The notes below the pieces were generated by a model that worked only from the letters and a program-made list of their open reading frames with translations, was not told the DNA's origin and searched no databases. The position numbers were made by a program, and so were the translations under genes. This document shows, piece after piece, positions 43,060-53,048 of a stretch of 64,000 bases of DNA (position 1 is the stretch's first letter; the number at the start of each line of letters is the position of its first letter). This DNA is from Ruminococcus sp. Marseille-P6503 (lineage in GTDB: Bacteria > Bacillota > Clostridia > Oscillospirales > Ruminococcaceae). The stretch covers positions 930,001-994,000 of the forward strand of contig NZ_UWPB01000002.1 of the NCBI RefSeq assembly GCF_900604945.1, read 5' to 3'.

Positions 43060-43228
43060 CGTGCGCATACGCCTGATAGATTTATTCATATCCGCGTCAT
43101 TATCGTATGGTATAAAAATTAAATGAGGTAGCGCAGATCAGTTTCTGGGTCTGTGTATTTGCTTTTCACATCAGCTGCAACCTATTTATAAGCTGCGGCG
43201 TTTTAATTGGTGAAGGGGGGCGAAAAGC

Positions 43229-43708
43229 ATGGAAAATAATGCAGATGAAAGGATCCGCAGCCTGTACGGTCAATATGTTGAAGAATATGCGGATATGGTA
43301 GCGAGGCTTTGCCTTGTACATACCGGAAATTATGCAGATTCGGAGGATTGCTTTCAGAATGTGTTTTTCAAGCTTTTCAGGGAGCTTAAAAAGGGCGGTC
43401 CCTCTAATGTCAAGGCATGGCTCATTACGGTTGCGCTCAACGAGTGCCGAAGTGTTCTGCGGTACAGATTGAGGAAGAACACCGTCAGCCTTAACGAGCT
43501 TATAATTCCTTTTGAAGACAAAAGCGATATTGAGACGGCTCAGCTTGTTTTCAGTCTCCCTCCTAAACAGAGGGATACGATTTATCTGTATTATTACGAG
43601 GAATATTCGGTAAAGGAAATCGCGGATATGACCGGCATGAAAGAAAATACGGTAAAATCACATCTTAAAAGGGGACGTGAACGGCTGAAAAAGTTTCTGA
43701 CTGAATGA
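43229..43708 (+). CDS. ECF-type RNA polymerase sigma factor
   Basis: A 159-residue extracytoplasmic-function sigma factor. Region 2 (about 10-75) includes YADSEDCFQNVFFKLF and KAWLITVALNECRSVLR; region 4 (about 105-157) has LPPKQRDTIYLYYYEEYSVKEIADMTGMKENTVKSHLKRGRERLKK, the -35-reading helix-turn-helix. GGGGGGCG precedes the ATG. The next gene, 100 bases downstream, encodes a membrane protein that is its likely anti-sigma partner. The regulon is unknown; proximity to the cellulase gene is suggestive only. Confidence 0.93.
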   Translation: MENNADERIRSLYGQYVEEYADMVARLCLVHTGNYADSEDCFQNVFFKLFRELKKGGPSNVKAWLITVALNECRSVLRYRLRKNTVSLNELIIPFEDKSDIETAQLVFSLPPKQRDTIYLYYYEEYSVKEIADMTGMKENTVKSHLKRGRERLKKFLTE

Positions 43709-43808
43709 CGCCCCAAGCGTATGCGCATAACGGCTGCCGGTAGGATTTCCGGCGGTCTGCCGGCTTATCGCTGCGGTGATTAGACCTGAGAAAGGAGTGA
43801 TCATATTT

Positions 43809-45407
43809 ATGAAACAGCTTAGAATTTTTGATAAATACACTGCGCCGTCCGAATGGAAGGAAGCCGTCCTTTCGTCAGCAGATACTGACAACAGGAAAGT
43901 ATATGTAAAAAGACGCTATATAAATGCGGCGGTGTGCGCTCTGGCGCTGATAATAGGAGGCGCCGCTGTGTTCGGTCGGCTGAATAAAGGATGCGATTTA
44001 TCCGCCGGAGAGCCGTCAGACAGCGTTTTTAATGCGGACGAGGCGGTATTTGACTGCGAAAGCCGCGGCTTTGCGGCAGAGCAGTCAGGAGAATATTATT
44101 TCAGGGGAATAGCCGCTGCTGTAAGGGATAACCAAGTAACGGTATATGAAGAAGGCAAAGGTCTGGTAAGCGTTTCCTTCGCGGACGGCTGTGTTTTTTA
44201 TGATGAGGACAACAACGAAACGGATTTTGATAATTTTAAGACGGGAGATACTCTGATAGTAAATTACGACGGAAACAGAATGGAGACCTACCCGGAAAGG
44301 ATAAATTCCTGCGGAATACTTCAGCGGATAGGAAGCCTTCAGGAGGGGGAATATATAACCGATCTGACCGGAGGATATTTTATCGGGGAGGTCTGCGATG
44401 TTACAGAGGACGGACTTGTCGTCAAAGCTTATGTAAATCAGGCTTATTATACTGTTCATGTCGAAATCGGCTATATTTACGACGAAAATAACGGCATTAT
44501 TTCATTGGACGAGGTAAAAGCCGGAAAGCAGATAAGAGTCGGATATAACGGGGATATCAATTCTGAGGATACAGGAGATGTGTATGCCGATATAGTTCAG
44601 ATTGCCGACAGCTTCGGAGATCAGTATGAACTTGACGCTCAGGCAGAAGCTGAGGCGGATTTTACCGTCAGGGAAGTGTCGGCAGCCGGAGGTTCTGAGA
44701 TCATATTTGAAACGGCAATATCCGACGAGGACGAAAAGCTTCTGCTTAACGAAACAGTTAATGATTATATGGAAAGGATCACAGCCGCCGATTACGGACA
44801 GAATAGCGTAATGATGCCGGTGCGCACTTTTATGATTATAAAAGAAAGCGGCGGAGGGGAATATAAATATTTTGTAGCGGATACTCAGGATAATATATTT
44901 TTCAGCTCTGATGAAGGCGATATTATGATATCAAAGGATGAGGAAGGCGCAAAGGCTTTGATGGAGCTGCTTTACCGAAAATCGGAGGAATCTGTTCAGG
45001 ACGTGCCGATAAAGTGTAAGCTTGCGGTAAGCTGGCAGGAGCCTGACGGAGAAAAGATCGTAAGGGAGCTGCTGGAAAACGGCTCCGCGCGGTTTGATTC
45101 GGCGGACGGGCTTGCTTCCTGCCTCATGGAATTAAACATCGACAGAGAGAAAAATGAAGTGACCGCTTCTATAAGCTATATAAATAAAACGGAGGATGCT
45201 CTTGAATTTTCCGGAGACGACGCTGATATAGAGCTTTATCCGGCGGATTCGGATATTAATGTCAACGCTCTGGGTCAGATATTCAGCCTTGAACCGTCGC
45301 AGAGCCTTACAGTTTCGGAATTTACGGGAAATTATGAAGCCGGAGGCAGCTATGTGCTAAGGATAGATACCGGCGTCGCCGTATTCAGCGTTGAGTTTGA
45401 AGGCTGA
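43809..45407 (+). CDS. Membrane protein, probable anti-sigma factor
   Basis: A 532-residue single-span protein: a ~40-residue cytosolic N-terminus (KQLRIFDKYTAPSEWKEAVLSS), one membrane helix (AAVCALALIIGGAAVFG) and a long acidic extracytoplasmic part with repeated beta-strand motifs (ISLDEVKAGKQIRVGYNGD resembling FKTGDTLIVNYDGN). This layout is typical of ECF partners in Ruminococcus, where the outer domain senses a ligand. AAAGGAG precedes the ATG at 43809. No canonical zinc anti-sigma motif (HxxxCxxC) is present. Function is inferred from position and topology. Confidence 0.65.
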   Translation: MKQLRIFDKYTAPSEWKEAVLSSADTDNRKVYVKRRYINAAVCALALIIGGAAVFGRLNKGCDLSAGEPSDSVFNADEAVFDCESRGFAAEQSGEYYFRGIAAAVRDNQVTVYEEGKGLVSVSFADGCVFYDEDNNETDFDNFKTGDTLIVNYDGNRMETYPERINSCGILQRIGSLQEGEYITDLTGGYFIGEVCDVTEDGLVVKAYVNQAYYTVHVEIGYIYDENNGIISLDEVKAGKQIRVGYNGDINSEDTGDVYADIVQIADSFGDQYELDAQAEAEADFTVREVSAAGGSEIIFETAISDEDEKLLLNETVNDYMERITAADYGQNSVMMPVRTFMIIKESGGGEYKYFVADTQDNIFFSSDEGDIMISKDEEGAKALMELLYRKSEESVQDVPIKCKLAVSWQEPDGEKIVRELLENGSARFDSADGLASCLMELNIDREKNEVTASISYINKTEDALEFSGDDADIELYPADSDINVNALGQIFSLEPSQSLTVSEFTGNYEAGGSYVLRIDTGVAVFSVEFEG

Positions 45408-45432
45408 ATTTAAAATCAAGCTGAATAATATG

Positions 45433-45465
45433 AAACCGCCTGCTGTTTTCAGCGGCGGTTTTGTA
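45433..45465 (+). terminator. Terminator of the sigma/anti-sigma operon
   Basis: AAACCGCCTGCTG / CAGCGGCGGTTT with a TTTT loop; T-rich sequence follows. Confidence 0.75.
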
Positions 45466-45549
45466 TGTTTTGTAGAAAACAGGCAATAAATATATAAGTA
45501 TACATGAAATTTTTGTAGTTTTTATAAACGGGATTTTTAAAGAAAACGC

Positions 45550-45578
45550 TTGACAGCCTTGAATTTGCGGTGTATAAT
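45550..45578 (+). promoter_or_regulatory. Promoter of the str operon
   Basis: Perfect consensus TTGACA, 17 bases, TATAAT, 62 bases before rpsL, as expected for a highly expressed ribosomal operon. Confidence 0.9.
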
Positions 45579-45639
45579 ATTAAAGTATGCTGATGAATTG
45601 TAATCAGTCGTATAATATTTTTGCGAAAGGAGAGAAATC

Positions 45640-46065
45640 ATGCCAACCTTTAACCAGTTAGTAAGAAAGGGAAGAGACGTTCTTGAAACCAAGTCGACCG
45701 CGCCTGCGCTTCAGAAGGGTTACAACTCAAAGAAGAAGGTAGCTATCGACCAGAGCTGTCCTCAGAAGAGAGGCGTATGTACGGCAGTAAGAACCGCTAC
45801 ACCTAAGAAGCCTAACTCCGCTATGAGAAAAATCGCCAGAGTTAAGCTTACGAACGGAAATGAAGTAACAGCTTATATTCCGGGTATCGGTCACAATCTG
45901 CAGGAGCACAGCGTTGTTCTTATCAGAGGCGGACGTGTAAAGGACCTCCCCGGTGTGCGTTACCACATCATCAGAGGAACTCTTGACGCTCAGGGCGTTG
46001 CCAAGAGAATGCAGGCGCGTTCAAAGTACGGCGCCAAGAAGCCTAAGGCAGGAGCTGCCAAGTAA
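45640..46065 (+). CDS. rpsL: 30S ribosomal protein S12
   Basis: S12, the decoding-site protein of the small subunit, 141 residues. [33 protein letters not shown] (streptomycin-resistance Lys43 region, wild type) and [19 protein letters not shown] are unmistakable. GAAAGGAGAG precedes the ATG. First gene of rpsL-rpsG-fusA-tuf. Confidence 0.98.
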   Translation: MPTFNQLVRKGRDVLETKSTAPALQKGYNSKKKVAIDQSCPQKRGVCTAVRTATPKKPNSAMRKIARVKLTNGNEVTAYIPGIGHNLQEHSVVLIRGGRVKDLPGVRYHIIRGTLDAQGVAKRMQARSKYGAKKPKAGAAK

Positions 46066-46285
46066 TCGGAGCCCAGCGCTTTGATACTGAAAAATTTATT
46101 TACAAAGGTTAGACTCATTGTCGCATACTGCGAAGACCACAGTTGCGTGTAGAGTGATTATATATATTTATATTCCGCGTATGCGGAACGGTATTTTATC
46201 CTCTGCATTGGACTGACGGGGCTATAGCTCAAGGCTATAGAGCGAGTACCTGTGAATTCATTTATTTGTGAAGGAGGGAATTAAA
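46066..46285 (+). promoter_or_regulatory. rpsL-rpsG intercistronic region with hairpins
   Basis: A 220-base gap, long for this operon. It contains TTCCGC-GTAT-GCGGAA (46173-46188) and CTATAGC-TCAAG-GCTATAG (46222-46240) hairpins before rpsG. In E. coli the S12-S7 intercistronic RNA is the S7 repressor site; this is a candidate equivalent. Confidence 0.45.
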
Positions 46286-46756
46286 GTGCCAAGAAGAGGT
46301 AAAGTTGCTAAAAGAGACGTGCTTCTTGATCCTGTATACAACTCTAAGCTTGTAACGCGCCTTGTGAACAACATCATGCTGGACGGAAAGAAGGGCGTTG
46401 CTCAGAAGATTGTTTACGGAGCATTTGAAATCGTAGAGGAAAAGACGGGACGTCCCGCGCTTGAGGTTTTTGAGGAGGCTATGAATAATATCATGCCTGA
46501 ACTCGAGGTAAAGGCTCGCCGTGTCGGCGGCGCTACCTATCAGGTCCCTATGGAGGTAAGACCTGAAAGACGTCAGACGCTCGGTCTCAGATGGATCACA
46601 AAGTATTCTCGTGAAAGAAACGAGGCTACTATGAAGGAAAGACTTGCCGCGGAGATCCTTGACGCTCTCAACGGCGTCGGCGGTTCATGCAAGAAGCGCG
46701 ACGATACACATAAAATGGCTGAGGCTAACAAGGCTTTCGCTCATTTCAGATGGTAA
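46286..46756 (+). CDS. rpsG: 30S ribosomal protein S7
   Basis: S7, which nucleates assembly of the 30S head on the 16S 3' domain. 156 residues beginning [17 protein letters not shown], with [23 protein letters not shown] central. The start is a GTG after AAGGAGGGAATTAAA. The stop lies 21 bases before fusA. Confidence 0.98.
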   Translation: MPRRGKVAKRDVLLDPVYNSKLVTRLVNNIMLDGKKGVAQKIVYGAFEIVEEKTGRPALEVFEEAMNNIMPELEVKARRVGGATYQVPMEVRPERRQTLGLRWITKYSRERNEATMKERLAAEILDALNGVGGSCKKRDDTHKMAEANKAFAHFRW

Positions 46757-46777
46757 TAAGTATAAAGGAGGATATAT

Positions 46778-48856
46778 ATGGCAAGAGAATGTAAATTGCA
46801 GGATTACCGCAATATCGGTATCATGGCACACATCGACGCCGGAAAAACCACCACTACAGAACGTATCCTGTTTTATACCGGCGTAAACTATAAAATCGGT
46901 GAAACGCACGACGGAGCTTCCACGATGGACTGGATGGCGCAGGAGAAGGAAAGAGGAATCACGATTACTTCGGCCGCTACCACCTGTTACTGGAAGGGTC
47001 ACAGGCTGAACATCATCGACACACCGGGTCACGTTGACTTTACGGTTGAGGTTGAGCGTTCGCTTCGCGTACTCGACGGCTCTGTAACGGTTCTCTGCGC
47101 CAAGGGCGGAGTTGAGCCTCAGACTGAAACAGTTTGGCGTCAGGCTGATAACTATAAGGTTCCCAGAATGATCTATGTAAACAAGATGGATATTATGGGC
47201 GCCGATTTCTATAACGTACTGGAAATGCTTCATTCAAGACTTCACTGCAATGCCGTTCCGATCCAGCTTCCTATCGGAGCTGAGGACGATTTCAAGGGTA
47301 TCATCGACCTGCTTGAAATGAAAGCGTATATCTATACCAACGATCTGGGTACCGACATCCAGGTTACCGATATTCCTGAGGATATGAAGGAAAAGGCTGA
47401 GCAGTATCATGCCGAGCTTCTCGAGCACCTTGCCGAGGTCGACGAAGAGCTTATGGAAAAGTATTTTGCCGACGAGGAAATATCCATTGAGGAAATGAAG
47501 ACGGTAATCAGAAAGAGCACCATTGCAAATACAATGGTTCCCGTTACCTGCGGTACTTCATACAGAAACAAGGGCGTTCAGAAGCTTCTTGACGCTATCG
47601 TTGACTATATGCCTTCTCCTATCGACGTTCCTCATATCAAGGGCGTAAATCCGGAGACAGGCGAGGAGTGTGAGAGAATTTCCGGCGACGACCAGCCGTT
47701 TGCGGCTCTTGCGTTCAAGATCGCAACCGACCCGTTTGTCGGCAAGCTCTGCTATTTCAGAGTTTACTCAGGCGTTCTTGAAGCCGGCTCTACCGTTTAT
47801 AACTCCACTAAGGACAAGGACGAGAGAATCGGAAGAATCGTTCAGATGCACTCCAACGACAGAAAGGACATCGACACTATCTATGCAGGCGATATCGGCG
47901 CTGCTATAGGTCTTAAAAATACTACTACAGGAGATACTCTCTGCGACGAGAAGAATCCTGTAATACTTGAGTCTATGGAGTTCCCGGAGCCTGTTATTCA
48001 GCTTGCTATCGAGCCCAAGACCAAGGCGGGACAGGAAAAGATGGGTATTGCTCTTTCCAAGCTTGCGGAAGAGGATCCTACCTTCAGAACCTGGACCTCC
48101 GAGGAAACCGGTCAGACTATCATCGCCGGAATGGGAGAGCTTCACCTTGAGATCATTGTAGACAGACTTCTCCGTGAGTTTAAGGTAGAGGCTAACGTAG
48201 GCGCTCCTCAGGTATCCTATAAGGAAACGATCAGAAAGAACGCGAACGTTGATTACAAGTACGCCAAGCAGTCGGGCGGTAAGGGTCAGTACGGTCATGT
48301 TAAAATCAATATTGAGCCTAACGAGTCCGGAATGGGCTACGAGTTTGTTAACCACATTGTCGGCGGAGCGATTCCTAAGGAATATATTCCTGCCGTTGAC
48401 GCCGGTATCAAGGGCGCTATGGAAGCAGGAGTTCTCGCGGGCTTCCAGGTAGTAGACGTTAAGGTCGAGCTTTACGACGGCTCCTATCACGAGGTTGACT
48501 CTTCGGAAATGGCGTTTAAGATCGCCGGATCTATGGCGTTCAAGGAGGCTATGAGAAAGGCTGACCCTGTAATTCTTGAGCCTATCATGAAGGTTACCGT
48601 TATCGCTCCGGATGATTATCTCGGAACGGTTATCGGAGATCTTAACTCAAGAAGAGGACAGATTCTCGGTCAGGAAACAAGACCCGGCGCCGTTCAGGTT
48701 GACTGTCTTGTTCCGCTTTCTGAAATGTTCGGCTATTCCAACGACCTGCGTTCAAAGACTCAGGGAAGAGGACAGTACTCTATGGAGCCTAACAGCTACA
48801 TCGAAGTACCTAAGTCGATATCCGAGAAGATCATTACTTCCAGAAGCAAGGGTTAA
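46778..48856 (+). CDS. fusA: Translation elongation factor G
   Basis: EF-G, the GTPase that drives ribosomal translocation, 692 residues. G1 [14 protein letters not shown]2 [10 protein letters not shown]3 [12 protein letters not shown] and G4 NKMD are all present, followed by domains II-V ending [32 protein letters not shown] precedes the ATG. It is the ordinary full-length form. Confidence 0.98.
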   Translation: MARECKLQDYRNIGIMAHIDAGKTTTTERILFYTGVNYKIGETHDGASTMDWMAQEKERGITITSAATTCYWKGHRLNIIDTPGHVDFTVEVERSLRVLDGSVTVLCAKGGVEPQTETVWRQADNYKVPRMIYVNKMDIMGADFYNVLEMLHSRLHCNAVPIQLPIGAEDDFKGIIDLLEMKAYIYTNDLGTDIQVTDIPEDMKEKAEQYHAELLEHLAEVDEELMEKYFADEEISIEEMKTVIRKSTIANTMVPVTCGTSYRNKGVQKLLDAIVDYMPSPIDVPHIKGVNPETGEECERISGDDQPFAALAFKIATDPFVGKLCYFRVYSGVLEAGSTVYNSTKDKDERIGRIVQMHSNDRKDIDTIYAGDIGAAIGLKNTTTGDTLCDEKNPVILESMEFPEPVIQLAIEPKTKAGQEKMGIALSKLAEEDPTFRTWTSEETGQTIIAGMGELHLEIIVDRLLREFKVEANVGAPQVSYKETIRKNANVDYKYAKQSGGKGQYGHVKINIEPNESGMGYEFVNHIVGGAIPKEYIPAVDAGIKGAMEAGVLAGFQVVDVKVELYDGSYHEVDSSEMAFKIAGSMAFKEAMRKADPVILEPIMKVTVIAPDDYLGTVIGDLNSRRGQILGQETRPGAVQVDCLVPLSEMFGYSNDLRSKTQGRGQYSMEPNSYIEVPKSISEKIITSRSKG

Positions 48857-48884
48857 TTTTATTCAAAAATATTCATTTAACCTA

Positions 48885-48913
48885 TTGCAATATTTTAAAA
48901 TATCTGATATAAT
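48885..48913 (+). promoter_or_regulatory. Separate promoter of tuf
   Basis: TTGCAA, 17 bases, TATAAT in the 112-base gap between fusA and tuf, giving tuf extra transcription beyond the operon. Confidence 0.7.
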
Positions 48914-48968
48914 TACAATATAGTATGGTATTTTATAAACTATAAAAATTTAAGGAGGAAAAATTCCT

Positions 48969-50168
48969 ATGGCAAAGGCACATTTCGAAAGAACAAAACC
49001 CCACGTTAACATCGGTACTATCGGACACGTTGACCATGGTAAGACTACTCTTACTGCCGCTATCACAAAGACTCTCGCTATGAAGGGTCAGGCTCAGTAC
49101 GAGGCTTACGACATGATCGACAAGGCTCCTGAGGAGAGAGAGCGTGGAATTACAATCAACACAGCTCACGTTGAGTATGAAACAGACAAGCGTCACTATG
49201 CTCACGTTGACTGCCCCGGTCATGCTGACTATGTTAAGAACATGATCACAGGTGCTGCTCAGATGGACGGCGCTATCCTCGTAGTTGCTGCTTCCGACGG
49301 TCCTATGGCTCAGACAAGAGAGCACCTTCTGCTCGCTCGTCAGGTTGGCGTTCCTTCAATCGTTGTATTTATGAACAAGGCTGACCAGGTTGACGACGAA
49401 GAGCTTCTTGAGCTGGTAGAGATGGATATCAGAGAGCTTCTTGACAAGTATGAGTTCCCTGGCGACGATACTCCTATCATCAAGGGTTCCGCTCTTGCCG
49501 CTCTTAATGCTCCTGACGATCTTTCTGATCCTGCTTATGCTCCTATCCTTGAGCTTATGGACGCTGTTGACGACTTCATTCCTACTCCTGACCGTAAGGC
49601 TGATATGCCTTTCCTGATGCCTGTTGAGGACGTATTTACTATCACAGGACGTGGTACAGTTGCTACAGGTAGAGTTGAAAGAGGTCAGCTCAATACAGGC
49701 GACGAAGTTGAGATCATCGGTCTTACTGAGGAAAGAGCTAAGACTGTTGTTACCGGTATCGAAATGTTCAGAAAGATTCTTGACTACGCTGAGGCAGGCG
49801 ACAACATCGGCGCGCTTCTCCGTGGTATCCAGAGATCTGACATTGAAAGAGGACAGGTTCTCTGCAAGCCGGGCAGCATTCATCCGCTTACAAAGTTCAC
49901 AGGTCAGGTTTACGTTCTGAAGAAGGAAGAGGGCGGACGTCATACTCCTTTCTTCAACAACTACAGACCTCAGTTCTATTTCAGAACAACAGACGTAACA
50001 GGCGTTATCACACTTCCTGCTGATAAGGAGATGTGCATGCCTGGCGATAACGTTACAATGGATGTTGAGCTTATCACTCCTATCGCTATCGAAGAGGGAC
50101 TTCGTTTCGCTATCCGTGAGGGCGGCAGAACTGTAGGTTCCGGCGTTGTAACTGCTGTTAAGGATTAA
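48969..50168 (+). CDS. tuf: Translation elongation factor Tu
   Basis: EF-Tu, 399 residues, brings aminoacyl-tRNA to the ribosome. [15 protein letters not shown] (G1), [13 protein letters not shown] (switch I), [13 protein letters not shown] (G3) and NKADQVDD (G4) are standard. AAGGAGG precedes the ATG. The last 54 bases of the gene are duplicated downstream at 50933-50986, next to a copied intergenic segment. Confidence 0.98.
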   Translation: MAKAHFERTKPHVNIGTIGHVDHGKTTLTAAITKTLAMKGQAQYEAYDMIDKAPEERERGITINTAHVEYETDKRHYAHVDCPGHADYVKNMITGAAQMDGAILVVAASDGPMAQTREHLLLARQVGVPSIVVFMNKADQVDDEELLELVEMDIRELLDKYEFPGDDTPIIKGSALAALNAPDDLSDPAYAPILELMDAVDDFIPTPDRKADMPFLMPVEDVFTITGRGTVATGRVERGQLNTGDEVEIIGLTEERAKTVVTGIEMFRKILDYAEAGDNIGALLRGIQRSDIERGQVLCKPGSIHPLTKFTGQVYVLKKEEGGRHTPFFNNYRPQFYFRTTDVTGVITLPADKEMCMPGDNVTMDVELITPIAIEEGLRFAIREGGRTVGSGVVTAVKD

Positions 50169-50169
50169 T
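50115..50169 (+). repeat. tuf 3' end, parent of a downstream partial copy
   Basis: The sequence from CGTGAGGGCGGCAGAACTG through the stop matches 50933-50986 with one substitution. Confidence 0.9.
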
Positions 50170-50192
50170 TCAGTTAATAAAATGAATCGCTA

Positions 50193-50228
50193 AAAGTCTC
50201 GGAAATAAAAATCCGGGACTTTTTTGCG
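50193..50228 (+). terminator. Terminator of the str operon
   Basis: AAAAGTCTCGGA / TCCGGGACTTTT stem and TTTTTT. This stretch is missing from the downstream duplicated copy. Confidence 0.85.
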
Positions 50229-50296
50229 TATAATTAATCAGATGTTAAAATCCAGTAAATACATTTAAAAGCTGTGGCATTAAAAATAAAAATATG

Positions 50297-50374
50297 ATAT
50301 AATTAAGAAAACGCTGCAAGAGGCTTGCTTGCACAGAGCTTTTTTGTACGGCAATTCAGGCTCGCAGGCGTAAA
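50297..50374 (+). repeat. 78-bp direct repeat R1 before the unknown gene
   Basis: Begins ATATAATTAAGAAAACGC and ends GCAGGCGTAAA. It is repeated at 50987-51064 with one substitution. The two copies bracket the gene at 50396-50794. Confidence 0.95.
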
Positions 50375-50395
50375 TTGGAATTTGGAGGGTATGAA

Positions 50396-50794
50396 ATGTT
50401 AGAGGAATTGATTAAAAAAATGGAAGATACAATTGATAGTGATGATTTTGAAATAGTCCAAGAAGAATGTGTAGAAAAAATTGAACAAGCAGATTTAGGA
50501 TTAAGTGCCGTTGAACCATTGTTGAAACTTATGGAGCGTCACCCATTAGCTGATTTTGGTGTGCCGGGGGCGATTGTTCATTTTGTTGAGCGATTTTATA
50601 AACAAGGGTATGAGGATATTCTCTTCCAATCTGTTAAAAATTCTCCCACAATACATACAGTTTGGATGCTTAATAGAATATGCAACGATAAAAACAGCGA
50701 TAATAAGTTTAGGGAGCTTCTTGCAGAAACGGCAGAACGCAGTGATATTAATAGTGCTATTGTAAAATCTGCAAAAGATTTTTTGAATAATTGA
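50396..50794 (+). CDS. Small helical protein, immunity-protein-like
   Basis: A 132-residue all-helical protein of unknown function. It is acidic, with HEAT-like helices (EPLLKLMERHPLADFGVPGAIVHFVERFYKQGYEDILFQSV, PTIHTVWMLNRICND). This shape recalls bacterial immunity proteins or small HEAT proteins paired with polymorphic toxins; no toxin is nearby. I use the ATG at 50396 with GGAGGG; the earlier TTG overlaps that site. Codon use is AT-rich and unlike its neighbours, and the gene is bracketed by duplicated host sequence, both signs of acquisition. Confidence 0.65.
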   Translation: MLEELIKKMEDTIDSDDFEIVQEECVEKIEQADLGLSAVEPLLKLMERHPLADFGVPGAIVHFVERFYKQGYEDILFQSVKNSPTIHTVWMLNRICNDKNSDNKFRELLAETAERSDINSAIVKSAKDFLNN

Positions 50795-50932
50795 TTTTGG
50801 GAAACAATTTCAGTTTGTAGTGAAAGTAGAGAAAAAGCATTGTTACACTTTGGAAGATTTAGAAAGCTTATTTTATAAGGATTTTCGCAATAGAAAGCAT
50901 AGAAAATACCATAAAAAATGCTATTGAAGTAT

Positions 50933-50986
50933 CGTGAGGGCGGCAGAACTGTAGGTTTCGGCGTTGTAACTGCTGTTAAGGATTAA
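50933..50986 (+). repeat. Copied tuf 3' end
   Basis: A 54-base piece of tuf (coding tail and stop) with one change. It is fused directly to repeat R2, lacking the ~125 bases (including the terminator) that separate the same elements upstream. Confidence 0.9.
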
Positions 50987-51064
50987 ATATAATTAAGAAA
51001 ACGCTGCAAGAGGCTTGCTTGCACAGAGCTTTTTTGTACGGCAATTCAGGTTCGCAGGCGTAAA
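50987..51064 (+). repeat. 78-bp direct repeat R2
   Basis: Copy of 50297-50374, leading into the CPBP-like gene. This is probably the original upstream region of that gene. Confidence 0.95.
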
Positions 51065-51131
51065 GCGGATATACGGCTAGTATTTTGGCTGCGGTCGGCG
51101 TTATTGCCTTGATAAAAACGGGGGTGAGGCT

Positions 51132-52289
51132 GTGGAAAATTATGACGATGACTATATGATAGACGTGGCTAAAGAGCATGAATATCAGAACCAGAATGAG
51201 GAGTACAGCACTGCGTTTCTGAAATGGCGCTCGGATAAGAAAAATCCCTACGGCTATAAATTCGTGCATGATACAAGAGAGCATACCTATGTTGACGGCG
51301 AGGGGTATGTTGAGAAAAAACCGGCGCAGGCAGAGAAGAAGGCTCTGCTTAAATGCTGTTTGCTGCTGGGGATTACAATGCTGTTTATGCTGGCTGTCGA
51401 TCTGGGAAGCGTGCTGACGGTTAAATATTATTTCGGATTAAACGACGGCGTCGGAGTTTATTATTCGGAGCTGTATGATTATAAGCCGATAAGAGCCGAC
51501 GCGGTTTTATTTACCGCAGTGTGCAGCCTGCTTAAATATATCGTGCCTATCGTTGTTTTCAAGGGCTTGTCCCGTCTTCCCGCAAAGGTCATGCTGCCTG
51601 TGGCGAAGGGCTCCTTTAAAATCGGAGCTTTCGGCGTATTGCTTATGCTGGTCGTTATGGCTATAGGACGTATCGGCAATTTTTTGCTTGCCGGCTTGTT
51701 TGGACTGGTTAAGATCGACTCGCTTTATTATGATTATATTTACACTGACAATCAGACGGTTATGCTTATCTTTTTTGTGACGCAGTTTATTCTTGTTCCG
51801 CTTCTTATAGAAATTTTATTCAGAGGTCTTATTCTACAGACGTTCAGGCAGTTCGGAGATCTGTTCGCTATACTTATCACGAGCTTTGTCAGCTGTTTGT
51901 GCTATTACAGTCTTTCTCAGATCGGATATATTTTCTGCGCTTCTTTGGTGGTCGGACTTTTCACTGTCAGATCAGGTTCTATATATACTGCCTTCGCCAT
52001 GAGAATAAGCGGCAGGGTAGTGACTTTTATTATGACTTATATATCGCTTCAATTGGGGTATGTAGGAGGAAAGATAACTGAAACGGTTATCTGCCTTGCC
52101 ATTTTTGCAGGAGCTATTGTAGCATATTCGCGTCTTGTCAGCAGAGGCGATTGGAATTTCAATATAAAAAATGACGAATCGCATATGACGCTGGGGGAAA
52201 AGCTTAAAGCTTCCGCAACAAGTACGGCGCTTATCGCATGGATAATACTGGCGTTTTTTCTCACGGTTTTCACTATAAAAATTATATAG
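51132..52289 (+). CDS. CPBP (CAAX protease-like) membrane protein with altered active site
   Basis: A 385-residue protein: a ~75-residue acidic cytosolic N-terminus, then about eight membrane spans. The segment LVPLLIEILFRGLILQTFRQFG aligns with motif 1 of CPBP/ABI intramembrane proteases (EExxxR), but the double Glu is reduced to one. The second motif region (TSFVSCLCYYSLSQ) lacks the expected His. It may be a non-catalytic member involved in transport or quality control. The start is a GTG behind GGGGTGAGG. The tadA gene follows at 75 bases. Confidence 0.7.
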   Translation: MENYDDDYMIDVAKEHEYQNQNEEYSTAFLKWRSDKKNPYGYKFVHDTREHTYVDGEGYVEKKPAQAEKKALLKCCLLLGITMLFMLAVDLGSVLTVKYYFGLNDGVGVYYSELYDYKPIRADAVLFTAVCSLLKYIVPIVVFKGLSRLPAKVMLPVAKGSFKIGAFGVLLMLVVMAIGRIGNFLLAGLFGLVKIDSLYYDYIYTDNQTVMLIFFVTQFILVPLLIEILFRGLILQTFRQFGDLFAILITSFVSCLCYYSLSQIGYIFCASLVVGLFTVRSGSIYTAFAMRISGRVVTFIMTYISLQLGYVGGKITETVICLAIFAGAIVAYSRLVSRGDWNFNIKNDESHMTLGEKLKASATSTALIAWIILAFFLTVFTIKII

Positions 52290-52363
52290 AACAATCGCCT
52301 GCGCGCTGTGCAAACATCAAAAACGAAAGGAGCGGTATCTCCTGCGGGAGTCCGGCAGTAAAT

Positions 52364-52837
52364 ATGAGCGATGAATTTTACATGGAAAGAGCCGTTGAGC
52401 TTGCAAAAAAGGCTTCTAAAATCGGAGAAGTTCCGGTAGGAGCGGTGATTGTGAAAAAAGAAACCGGAGAGATAATCGGAGAGGGTTATAACCGGAGGGA
52501 ATGTGACAAATCGCCGCTTGCTCACGCAGAAATAATGGCGATAGATCAGGCAAGCCGCAAATTAGGCGGCTGGAGGCTGATCGGCTGCGAGCTTTTCGTT
52601 ACGCTTGAGCCGTGTCCTATGTGCGCCGGAGCGATTATAAATTCCCGTGTGGAACGGGTAGTTTTCGGAGCGAAAGATCAAAAGGCAGGCTCCTGCGGTT
52701 CAGTACTGAATCTGTTTGAATATCCGTATAATCATAAGCCGGAGATTACCGCGGGCGTAATGCGGGAAAAGTGCTCCGGGCTTCTATCCGAGTTTTTTGC
52801 GCAGCTAAGACTGAAAAGAAAAGCTGAAAAAACTTAA
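52364..52837 (+). CDS. tadA: tRNA-specific adenosine deaminase
   Basis: TadA converts A34 to inosine in tRNA-Arg(ACG). The 157-residue product has HAEIMAI (zinc His and catalytic Glu) and EPCPMCAGAI (zinc cysteines), plus the N-terminal VGAVIV and KDQKAGSCGSV segments. The ATG at 52364 gives a standard N-terminus (MSDEFYMERAVELAKKA); GGGAG lies 13 bases upstream, somewhat distant. A longer frame upstream overlaps the previous gene and is unlikely. Confidence 0.94.
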   Translation: MSDEFYMERAVELAKKASKIGEVPVGAVIVKKETGEIIGEGYNRRECDKSPLAHAEIMAIDQASRKLGGWRLIGCELFVTLEPCPMCAGAIINSRVERVVFGAKDQKAGSCGSVLNLFEYPYNHKPEITAGVMREKCSGLLSEFFAQLRLKRKAEKT

Positions 52838-53048
52838 GGTCTGCGGTGGCAACAAATTTATAATAAAACAAAAAGCGGGCATTCGTTAACGCCAGATAAG
52901 GAAGTATCTCAAAGAAAAACGGCGAAGTATCTTCATTGATACAACGCCATTTTCTTGCTGTTGGAAACTGTATTGACAGTTTCCCTGCTTGTTACGATGT
53001 AGGACATATGATAATACTGTTAGCGAATTAGTTTTAGGAGGAAAATTT
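52838..53048 (+). other. Intergenic with two hairpins
   Basis: GGCG..GTATC / GATAC..CGCC at about 52920-52947 and a perfect GGAAACTGT-ATTG-ACAGTTTCC at 52963-52984. The second overlaps a TTGACA. They may act as terminator and regulator of the next gene. Confidence 0.4.

Noticed and set aside
46218-46250. tRNA-Ala-like 5' half (GGGGCTATAGCTC ... GAGC) between rpsL and rpsG
   Set aside because: No anticodon arm or T arm follows, and the bases are explained by a simple CTATAGC / GCTATAG hairpin.
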